Shown here piece after piece: positions 56,962-64,000 of a DNA stretch of 64,000 nucleotides. Every line of letters begins with the position of its first letter. Position 1 is the first letter of the stretch. This DNA comes from Alteromonas confluentis (GTDB lineage: Bacteria > Pseudomonadota > Gammaproteobacteria > Enterobacterales > Alteromonadaceae), in the NCBI RefSeq assembly GCF_001757105.1, contig NZ_MDHN01000014.1:1-64000 (forward strand), written 5' to 3'. A program made the position numbers and the translations under genes. Below the pieces are notes generated by a model. That model was not told where the DNA came from. It ran no database searches and worked only from the letters and a program-made list of their open reading frames with translations.

Positions 56962-59900
56962 ATGAATTACAGAATCGCCGGTGCGGTTTCATGTGCGCTG
57001 AGTTTTACTCTATTTTTTTCGCAGCCCGTTTTCGCAGGCGATGGCTCCCCCAGCAATAACAGCGCAGTACGTGATATTGCAAAGCACAAGTCTGGCGACG
57101 CTGTCTATATTGTTGAACTAGAAGAGTCGCCAGTTGCGACGTACACCGGGAATATTGAAGGGTATCACTCTACAAGCGCTTCAGGCTCCCAACGAAAGCT
57201 CAACACTCGCAGTAATGCTGTAAAGCAGTACCGGCAATATCTGAAAAATCGACAACAGCGAGTCCTAAGCTATCTGAATGAAGACGGTACCTCACCCACG
57301 CCGCTAGCAGAGTACCAGTTGGCGTTTAATGGTTTTGCCGTAAAAATGACAGCAAAGCAAGCGAAAACCCTCGAAAATACTCAAGGCGTAAAGAAGGTAC
57401 ATCGAGATAATATCCGTAAACTCGATGCCTATGTAGGGCCTGAGACCATTGGTGCGCCATCGATGTGGAACGGCTCGGAAACCGTTACCGGTAGCGATGT
57501 ACTTGGTGAGGGAATGGTTGTTGCCATACTTGATACTGGCATTAATTCCGATCATCCTTCTTTTGCTGATGTGGGTGACGACGGTTATAACCATACCAAT
57601 CCACTAGGTAGTGGCAATTATTTAGGTGACTGTGCTGGTGATTTCCCATCCCTTTGCAACGACAAGCTTATTGGTGTGTACAGTTATTCTACGATTGTTA
57701 GCGCCTACAACGATTCTGATGTGTTCACAACGCCAATCCCTAGTAATGGTGAAGATTACAACGGGCATGGTTCACATGTAGCTGCAACGGCCGCAGGTAA
57801 CATCTTATATAATGTCGCCGAAGTTATCCCTGAATATGATGTGGCGGCAAGTAGCGGTATAGAAACAGGTTACATTTTTGAAGAATTATCTGGTGTTGCG
57901 CCTCATGCTAACATCATTTCTTATCAGGTTTGTTATCCTGGTGAAGACGAAGATACCTATACAGGCTGCTTGGACTCCGTGATTCTTCAAGCGCTAGAGG
58001 ATATTATTGATAGCGGTGTGGTTGATTCAGTTAATATGTCTATATCTGGCGGCGATTTTCCATGGGAATCGGCAGTTAATGCCGCATGGTTGAATGCACA
58101 CTCTGCCGGCATCTTTCTTGCCCACTCCGCGGGTAATGATGGCCCATCAGCGACAACCACAGATAAACACGCTCCCTGGCTTACCGCTGTTGCGGCAACT
58201 ACACACGGCATAACTGTATCGTACGAGAAGTCACTTACTGATTTTTCCGGTGGTGCGACTTCTCTTGCTACGCTCACAGGTTTTAGTAACACAGGCGCCA
58301 TTACCGCTCCCATTGTATATGCTGGCGATTTTACAAACCCGAATGATCCCCAAGGTGATGCTGGACAGTGTCTAGAACCTTTCCCAGCGAATACCTTTAG
58401 TGGCCAGATTGTTGTCTGCGACCGTGGTGACATTGCCAGAATTCAAAAGGCAAGAAATGTACAAAGCGGCGGTGCTGAGGGCTTTGTTCTTGCGAATGTA
58501 CAAGGCGGCGACAGTTTCTTAGCAAATGATGCTTATGTTATTCCCGGAATTCATATTGATGCAGATGATGGCGACAGACTAAAAACCTGGTTGGACTCAG
58601 GGAGCGGTCATGTTGCAACAATTACTGCATCGACAGCAGAAGTCATTGTCGATGAGCAAACCGCCGATAAAGTCGCTAATTTTTCGTCTCGCGGGCCAAA
58701 TACGTCAATCAGCACGCTAACACCCATGATATCAGCACCGGGTGCAGAAATTTATGCGGCATGGGCTGACGAACATTACGGTCATGAAGAGTCTGGCAAT
58801 GCCCCTGCGGATTTTGCCTATTCATCTGGTACATCGATGGCCAGTCCCCATGTGGCCGGCGCTGCGCTGCTGCTGAAACAAGACCATCCAACCTGGACTC
58901 CCGACAACATTCGTTCAGCAATGATGTTAACGGCAAAAACCGATATCCAAATTGAAAATCAGCAAACAGCTGCAGATTGGTTTGATATGGGAGCGGGTCG
59001 TTTGCAAATAGATGTTGCTACTCAAACCGGACTCATCATGAATGAGACCCGGGCAAACTACCTGGCAGCCAATCCGCAAGAAGGCGGTGAACCCCGTTCA
59101 CTTAATACGCCGGCAATTGTAGATGAAAGCTGTCTGGTTTCCTGCTCTTGGTCCAGAACCTTTACCGCTACGCGCTCAGCAAGTTGGAATGTTTCAACTC
59201 TGGCACTGACCAACGGTTTGAGTATCGCAGTAAGTCCAACGTCATTCTCCCTTAATGCCGGCGAGTCTCAAACGATTACAGTTACCATTGATACGTTGAA
59301 TTCCACGAACAATGAATGGGCTTTCGGTTCGGTACAACTTTCTAGTAATGACTCTCCTAACCTTCACTTGCCGGTTGCTGCATATGCTTCAAATGGGTCG
59401 ATTCCTCAATTTGTCGCTTTCGATGCGATGCGAGACGCAGATAGTCGTCTGCTTAAAGATATAACTGCTGCCGAGATTGAGTCTTTCAATTACGAGTCAT
59501 ACGGCCTCACACCTCTCACCAGCGATATGTTGACAATTAATCAAGACCCTACACCTGAAGACCTGTTCGACACCAACGAAGGGATCGTCGCTGTAGACGT
59601 TGAAGTAGGCGAGAATGCGCTTAGACTATACGCTGAAACGTTAAATGCCACAGCAAACGACCTTGATCTCTACCTCGCCTACGACGCTGACGGCAACGGT
59701 TCGCCTAGCGAGGATGAAATTCGCGCTGAGAGTATTTCAACAGAATCCGATGAGGTTGTTGATATTCTTCGTCCTGAAGCTGGAACCTGGTTTATCGTGA
59801 TTCAAGGCTGGAATGCTGCAACTACAAGTGAAGATGGCTTCCAACTTGACTATGTGGTTGTTGATGAAGACGATGAAGGAAATCTCACAGTAAGTGGGCC

Positions 59901-60831
59901 TCAAAGTAACCCTGCTCTTACCGCTTTCGATTTGCGAGTGCTCTGGGACTTGGATACAAGCGAACCAGGTACCCGTTACTTTGGTGCGTTCGCATTGGGG
60001 TCTACTGCATCAGAGCCAGACGATATTGGTATCACCTACGTTGAAATTACCAGGGGTGAGGATGATGTTTATCTTTCAGTACCAGACGACGGTATCGTCG
60101 CCCTCGGTAGCGAGCAAACGATCAACGTCAATATTGCCAACAATACGACAGGTGAAGACAGAGATTATCGTGTTGCAGTTACCCTACCTGATACCGTCAC
60201 ACTCATTGAAGGTTCAATATCTGACGGTGGCATGCTCACAGGCGATCAGATCATCTGGGAGGTCACGCAGCCTGATTCCGAATCTTTAGGTGCGCAAACG
60301 CAAGCGGCTTCCACACTTAATTTTACTGTACGTGTAGAAGACAACGCTACGCCGGCATCGTTGGTATTCAATACCACATCCTCGGTGACAAACATTCCAG
60401 GCACGCAAAGTGAAAGTACCGCACCTTATACTGGCGTACGAATTGAAGGTGCGGCGAATCAGGCCCCTACGCTTTCGATTACATCGCCTTCTTCGGTTGT
60501 TGTCGGCGGAACAATTACTATACGAGCTACCGCGACCGATCCTGAAGGCGATAGCTTATCTTTCACCATTAACGGTACAGACGGTGCAGTTTTCTCTGAA
60601 ACCGCACAAAGTGCGTCTGCGGGGTCAACCGTTGTTTATACTGTTACCGTATCTGATGGTACTAATACCGTAACTGATACGGTATCGGTGAGTGTTACGG
60701 CACAATCTTCCGGTGGCAGTTCTGGAGGTAATGGTGGAAGCAGTGGCGGCGGTAGCTTTGGCATGATGACTCTTTTACTTGTTCCGCTTATTGCATGGCG
60801 CAAGGTGGCTCGAAGAGGTCGCTTTAAGTAA
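56962..60831 (+). CDS. Secreted subtilisin-family (S8) protease with C-terminal sorting tail
   Basis: 1289 residues from the ATG at 56962 (AGGAG seven bases before). The signal peptide is MNYRIAGAVSCALSFTLFFS and ends near VFA. An I9-type inhibitor prodomain follows (YIVELEESPVATYTG up to NTQGVKKVHRD), then the catalytic domain with Asp 191 (VVAILDTGINSDHP), His 269 (NGHGSHVAATAAG) and Ser 625 (SSGTSMASPHVAGAALLLKQ). A PA domain is inserted between His and Ser, as in vibriolysin-like and plant-type subtilases. Beta-sandwich repeats lead to GGSSGGNGGSSGGGSFGMMT, a hydrophobic stretch and RRGRFK, the GlyGly-CTERM pattern cut by rhombosortase and followed by anchoring or release. It should degrade external proteins. 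Confidence 0.94.
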   Translation: MNYRIAGAVSCALSFTLFFSQPVFAGDGSPSNNSAVRDIAKHKSGDAVYIVELEESPVATYTGNIEGYHSTSASGSQRKLNTRSNAVKQYRQYLKNRQQRVLSYLNEDGTSPTPLAEYQLAFNGFAVKMTAKQAKTLENTQGVKKVHRDNIRKLDAYVGPETIGAPSMWNGSETVTGSDVLGEGMVVAILDTGINSDHPSFADVGDDGYNHTNPLGSGNYLGDCAGDFPSLCNDKLIGVYSYSTIVSAYNDSDVFTTPIPSNGEDYNGHGSHVAATAAGNILYNVAEVIPEYDVAASSGIETGYIFEELSGVAPHANIISYQVCYPGEDEDTYTGCLDSVILQALEDIIDSGVVDSVNMSISGGDFPWESAVNAAWLNAHSAGIFLAHSAGNDGPSATTTDKHAPWLTAVAATTHGITVSYEKSLTDFSGGATSLATLTGFSNTGAITAPIVYAGDFTNPNDPQGDAGQCLEPFPANTFSGQIVVCDRGDIARIQKARNVQSGGAEGFVLANVQGGDSFLANDAYVIPGIHIDADDGDRLKTWLDSGSGHVATITASTAEVIVDEQTADKVANFSSRGPNTSISTLTPMISAPGAEIYAAWADEHYGHEESGNAPADFAYSSGTSMASPHVAGAALLLKQDHPTWTPDNIRSAMMLTAKTDIQIENQQTAADWFDMGAGRLQIDVATQTGLIMNETRANYLAANPQEGGEPRSLNTPAIVDESCLVSCSWSRTFTATRSASWNVSTLALTNGLSIAVSPTSFSLNAGESQTITVTIDTLNSTNNEWAFGSVQLSSNDSPNLHLPVAAYASNGSIPQFVAFDAMRDADSRLLKDITAAEIESFNYESYGLTPLTSDMLTINQDPTPEDLFDTNEGIVAVDVEVGENALRLYAETLNATANDLDLYLAYDADGNGSPSEDEIRAESISTESDEVVDILRPEAGTWFIVIQGWNAATTSEDGFQLDYVVVDEDDEGNLTVSGPQSNPALTAFDLRVLWDLDTSEPGTRYFGAFALGSTASEPDDIGITYVEITRGEDDVYLSVPDDGIVALGSEQTINVNIANNTTGEDRDYRVAVTLPDTVTLIEGSISDGGMLTGDQIIWEVTQPDSESLGAQTQAASTLNFTVRVEDNATPASLVFNTTSSVTNIPGTQSESTAPYTGVRIEGAANQAPTLSITSPSSVVVGGTITIRATATDPEGDSLSFTINGTDGAVFSETAQSASAGSTVVYTVTVSDGTNTVTDTVSVSVTAQSSGGSSGGNGGSSGGGSFGMMTLLLVPLIAWRKVARRGRFK

Positions 60832-60915
60832 AAAAGAATCAATATCATTTGCATTGGAGGCGATATTCACTAGAATCCCACTTTATCCTAATAACAATAG
60901 CTATAAAGGGGTTTC

Positions 60916-62076
60916 ATGGCTCGGGTGTCTAATCGCTTCCTTTTTCAACTTCACGGCTGGTTTTCTCTGCCAGTCTGGATCTTATTTTTTTTTGTGTGTC
61001 TTACCGGCACCGTCGCCGTGCTGAGTCACGAATTTGCTTGGCTGACTAATGCCAATGTACGTGCCACAAACCCTGAAAACACATCAGCATGGACTGCTGC
61101 CGATTCCGTTGCACTGGTAAATGAAACCTACCCTTCTGCAGATATAACCGGCGTTGCCGTTCGCGAAGACTACATGGTGCACGAGGTGATGTTTACTGCA
61201 GACGACAAACCCTATGCCGTCGCTTATGTGAATCCTTACCTTCATCAAATTCAAGAAGTTAACGACGGCAGTACGTTTATCAACTTTATGCGAACACTGC
61301 ACGGCTGGTTATATTTTCCATGGCATGGCAGCTACAGTGTGGGTTATTACCTGGTTTCCGCATTATCAATCGTGATGCTCGGTGCACTCGTTACGGGTCT
61401 GTTGGTGTACAAGAAGTTCTGGCAGGCTTATCGCAATCCCAAACTCAGGAGTCATCAAGGCCCGCGCACATTAACGGCGGATTTGCACAAGCTAGCTGGT
61501 GTCTGGTCGCTTTGGTTTCTTCTCATAATGAGTGCCACCGGGCTGTGGTATTTGATTCAAGCCGTCCTATGGCAAAACGACGTAGAGATCGATCCCTGGC
61601 CCGAACACCTTTCCGTGCAGTCATTACCTATGTTGTCACCTGAAGCAAACGGTACACCAGCGATGCCGGTAACCTTGAGTAATGCGCTTGAACAGGCTGA
61701 ACAAACGTTTCCAGGCTTTCGTCCAGGATATGTGATGTTACCTGAACACAACCGCGACACCTTTAAGGTATATGGCGGTGGCGCTAATCCGTTCTACGAC
61801 GCCGCCAGTTTCCAATTGGCGATTAATCCGTGGAACGGCGAGATTACGCAGACGATCTCTCCTGCAACCATGAATGCTGCACAAACCATATTGCATATTG
61901 CCGACCCACTGCACTATGGCACTATTGGTGGTATTTGGACGAAAATCATTTGGTTTGTGTTTGGCTTATTGCTTAGCGGTATGTCGCTTAGCGGCTTTAT
62001 CATGTGGTACTTACGCGTGAATAAGCTTAAAAAGCCCCAAACACGTAACGCAACCTCACCCATTCAGGAGGCATAA
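60916..62076 (+). CDS. PepSY-associated TM helix protein
   Basis: 386 residues. FLFQLHGWFSLPVWILFFFV with CLTGTVAVLSHE forms the first helix; MRTLHGWLYFPWHGSYSVGY precedes the second, DLHKLAGVWSLWFLLIMSAT the third, and IGGIWTKIIWFVFGLLLSGM with the final helix ends it. The repeated HGW and LHK His residues at membrane faces resemble those that hold haem in PepSY-TM ferric reductases (PF03929). A role in iron reduction in the inner membrane is likely. It is 1 base overlapped with the next gene. Confidence 0.88.
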   Translation: MARVSNRFLFQLHGWFSLPVWILFFFVCLTGTVAVLSHEFAWLTNANVRATNPENTSAWTAADSVALVNETYPSADITGVAVREDYMVHEVMFTADDKPYAVAYVNPYLHQIQEVNDGSTFINFMRTLHGWLYFPWHGSYSVGYYLVSALSIVMLGALVTGLLVYKKFWQAYRNPKLRSHQGPRTLTADLHKLAGVWSLWFLLIMSATGLWYLIQAVLWQNDVEIDPWPEHLSVQSLPMLSPEANGTPAMPVTLSNALEQAEQTFPGFRPGYVMLPEHNRDTFKVYGGGANPFYDAASFQLAINPWNGEITQTISPATMNAAQTILHIADPLHYGTIGGIWTKIIWFVFGLLLSGMSLSGFIMWYLRVNKLKKPQTRNATSPIQEA

Positions 62077-62543
62077 TGGCGCGTTTACAAAAGCAATCCT
62101 CATTTCGTTATTTAATCAATGGGCTTATTCTGGCATTGCCTATTTATTTCATCTACAAGGCGCTGAATCCGGAGTTCCCCGCCATGCTACCTGAAATTAA
62201 AGCCGGTGAGTTTTCGCTTACCGCGATGCCTTATGATGAAGATATGCCCTACCAGCACGACGGCTTATTCGTAAAAGACTTTCTGGTTATGTTTCAGCAA
62301 GGCAGTGTTGATGACGTTCGTATGGCCTTTTTAAACATTGGCGAGTCGCCGCTGCCCTTTGAAGAAGCGCAGTCTTATGAGCTTGGCGTACTTCACGGTA
62401 CGAAACACGGGCAACACGTACATGGACTCAGTAGTGAAGTTATCAAACCCGGTGATAAGGTGTGGATCACACTACAAACCTGGGATGGAAAACTGCATCA
62501 GGGTGCATGGCAAGTTCCATCGTACCTCCTGAGCGACGTTTAA
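62076..62543 (+). CDS. Small membrane-anchored periplasmic protein, partner of the PepSY protein
   Basis: 155 residues. One N-terminal helix, YLINGLILALPIYFIYKAL, is followed by a soluble beta-rich domain with several His residues (GVLHGTKHGQHVHGLSSEVI). No family was recognised. ATG overlaps the PepSY stop by one base. The His cluster could bind metal, perhaps for handing iron to or from the neighbouring reductase; this is inference from context. Confidence 0.75.
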   Translation: MARLQKQSSFRYLINGLILALPIYFIYKALNPEFPAMLPEIKAGEFSLTAMPYDEDMPYQHDGLFVKDFLVMFQQGSVDDVRMAFLNIGESPLPFEEAQSYELGVLHGTKHGQHVHGLSSEVIKPGDKVWITLQTWDGKLHQGAWQVPSYLLSDV

Positions 62544-62619
62544 CCTCTGCATTTTTAAACTGTTCATGTAAACTGTGCCAACGCGTTTTTAATTACGGAT
62601 CTGTAGCAGGAACACAGAG

Positions 62620-63879
62620 TTGGCACACCCCACATTTTCTTTAAATATCTTACGTAACCTTACTCAACTTCTTGGCCCCGGCGTTCTCATGGCCACCGCC
62701 GCAATCGGCGGCAGCCACCTTGTTGCCTCAACACAAGCGGGCGCAATCTACGGCTGGCAACTTGCTTTACTGGTTTTCATTGTAAACCTGCTTAAGTACC
62801 CTTTTTTCCGTGCGGGGGTGAGTTACACCATCAGCGCAGGTGAAACCTTGCAAACGGGCTATCTTCGCTTGGGTAAAGGTTATCTGCTTACGGCATTATT
62901 GTTGAACATCATTTCAGCTGTCGTGAATTCGGCGGCGTTATTGATGTTTTCAGCCAGTCTTCTCGGCTATTTCATGCCAATGGATATCAGTGTTCCGCTG
63001 CTTGCCGCCGTTATTCTTATCGCCATATTGGTTATTCTCATTGGCGGTCATTTTGCGGCACTAGAGAAGATATCGAAGGCGATCATGATCACCCTCGTCA
63101 TCGCTACAATTTCAGCGACATTCATTGCTTGGCAAAACGGCGCAGTAGCACCCGATGATTACGTGTCGCCCTCCCCTTGGACCATGGCCGCTATCGGCTT
63201 TTTAGTGGTTACTATGGGTTGGATGCCGGCCCCCATTGAGATATCCGGCATTACCTCTTTATGGCTTAAAAAGCAGTGTGAAGAAAAAGCCGTTACCGCG
63301 AAGTCTGCCTTATTTGATTTTAACCTTGGATACTTCACCACCATGATCCTTGCGCTGGTTTTTCTGGCCCTGGGTGCACTGGTACTGCATGGAAGTGGTG
63401 AAGCGCTCGCATCTGGCGGCATCGGTTTCTCCAAACAGCTTGTGGGTTTGTATGCGGGCACCATTGGTGAATGGGCGCGCTGGCTTATCGCCGTGGTGGC
63501 ATTTTTATGTATTTTCGGTTCAGCACTCACCGTTTACGATGGTTACTCCCGGGCCGTAACCGAGGCCATTCTGCTATTAAATGGTAAAAAAGAAATGCCA
63601 GAGCGTAATGTTGTTCTGGTACTGTCTCTTGTTGCCGTATTAAGTTTTATCATTGTGCTGTTTTTCAAAACTGCCTTGCTCGCCATGCTGGGATTTGCCA
63701 TGACGCTAGCCTTCATAACCACGCCCATGTTTGCTTTGCTGAATCACAAACTGGTGCACAGAGCTGAACTGCATGACAGCGTTAAAGCCGGGCCTTTAGT
63801 CACAACCTTGAGCTACATTGGTTTGGCATATCTGTTTGGCTTTCTAGCCATATTCATTGCCTGGAAGTGGTTTCTTTAA
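62620..63879 (+). CDS. Nramp-related transporter without the DPGN and MPH motifs
   Basis: 419 residues starting with TTG after GCAGGAA; no later ATG fits. It has about eleven hydrophobic segments in the Nramp order. TM1 reads GPGVLMATAAIGGSHLVAST then QAGAIYGWQL; canonical Nramp has IDPGN in place of GGSH. TM6 reads VVTMGWMPAPIEISGITSLW; the usual MPH is MPAP. The DPGN Asp and Asn and the MPH Met/His bind Mn2+/Fe2+ in MntH, so substrate or mechanism probably differs. Only a 76-base gap separates it from the PepSY-partner gene, so the three may share a transcript. It ends with a terminator. Confidence 0.86.
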   Translation: MAHPTFSLNILRNLTQLLGPGVLMATAAIGGSHLVASTQAGAIYGWQLALLVFIVNLLKYPFFRAGVSYTISAGETLQTGYLRLGKGYLLTALLLNIISAVVNSAALLMFSASLLGYFMPMDISVPLLAAVILIAILVILIGGHFAALEKISKAIMITLVIATISATFIAWQNGAVAPDDYVSPSPWTMAAIGFLVVTMGWMPAPIEISGITSLWLKKQCEEKAVTAKSALFDFNLGYFTTMILALVFLALGALVLHGSGEALASGGIGFSKQLVGLYAGTIGEWARWLIAVVAFLCIFGSALTVYDGYSRAVTEAILLLNGKKEMPERNVVLVLSLVAVLSFIIVLFFKTALLAMLGFAMTLAFITTPMFALLNHKLVHRAELHDSVKAGPLVTTLSYIGLAYLFGFLAIFIAWKWFL

Positions 63880-63880
63880 A

Positions 63881-63902
63881 AGAGCGGCTATAAAGCCGCT
63901 CT
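63881..63902. terminator. Hairpin after the Nramp-related gene
   Basis: AGAGCGGCT/AGCCGCTCT stem with loop ATAA directly after the stop codon, with an A run to the left. The T run to the right is weak (CCTTACTG then a T6 run at 63918), so it is a probable rather than certain terminator. Confidence 0.65.
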
Positions 63903-63943
63903 CCTTACTGTTGCTCGTTTTTTAGCACAAAGGCTTACCATTA

Positions 63944-63969
63944 AAGTAAATCCGTATACGGAGTTACTT
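63944..63969. promoter_or_regulatory. 26-bp near-perfect palindrome at the window edge
   Basis: The centre TCCGTATACGGA (63951-63962) is a perfect palindrome, and AAGTAA (63944-63949) pairs with TTACTT (63964-63969); only the pair A63950/G63963 is mismatched. It lacks a loop and a T run, so it is more like a protein operator for a gene beyond the window than a terminator. Confidence 0.55.
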
Positions 63970-64000
63970 CATTTCTAAGTTCCCAAAACGTGTTAAGCGC

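Overview
The window looks like chromosomal DNA from a marine gammaproteobacterium of the Alteromonadales, most likely Alteromonas or a close relative. This is inferred from gene content and protein style: full-length FabA next to ribosome modulation factor and a DUF3466 protein, the uup-glutaredoxin-rlmL-pyrD block, the 1612-residue NAD-glutamate dehydrogenase, the DUF1302/DUF1329/YCF48/RND locus, an NSS transporter and NhaC, a branched-chain 2-oxoacid dehydrogenase, and C-terminal sorting tails on secreted proteins. No rRNA or tRNA gene, CRISPR array or prophage was recognised.

Region 1-7150 is an accessory, decaying segment. It holds an ISAs1-family transposase tail, a divergent pair of an HxlR-type regulator and an AcuI/YhdH-type reductase, about 700 bases of non-coding debris, and a nearly full-length but dead Tn3-family transposase gene. 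An IS4-family element with clear terminal inverted repeats and a 10-bp target duplication sits inside the Tn3 gene. The IS4 transposase is itself broken by one in-frame stop and one frameshift in a G run.

Region 7200-13900 is a light/DNA-repair cluster. Four photolyase/cryptochrome-family proteins of different subfamilies lie side by side (FeS-type, class I CPD type, DASH type, and an unusual one without the usual WQW motif), together with a 49-residue DUF2256 zinc-knuckle protein. Region 13900-22300 is core: fabA behind a strong FabR-type operator, rmf, a DUF3466 surface protein, and uup, a glutaredoxin-like gene and rlmL joined by 4-bp overlaps, then pyrD.

Region 22300-34700 holds NAD-glutamate dehydrogenase and the RND/YCF48/DUF1329/DUF1302 envelope locus, whose first gene has a perfect inverted repeat upstream. 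Region 34400-45700 carries DUF2835, pepN, nhaC, an NSS transporter, and a tight group of a SIMPL protein, fRMsr, an unknown 96-residue acidic protein, proQ and prc, then a fused SpmA/SpmB-like gate protein. At 45877-45945 tandem palindromic repeats precede a SatD-like protein with a class III cyclase-like fold and a DUF3307 membrane protein.

Region 47400-56600 contains an alanine-glyoxylate-type aminotransferase, an intergenic small-RNA candidate, an operon of rlmJ, a Ser/Thr-kinase-like gene and tesB, and the bkd operon (E1 alpha, E1 beta, E2) without its E3. Region 56900-64000 holds a secreted subtilase with a sorting tail, a PepSY membrane protein with a small partner, and an Nramp-related transporter lacking the usual metal-binding motifs. 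The window ends with a 26-bp near-perfect palindrome.
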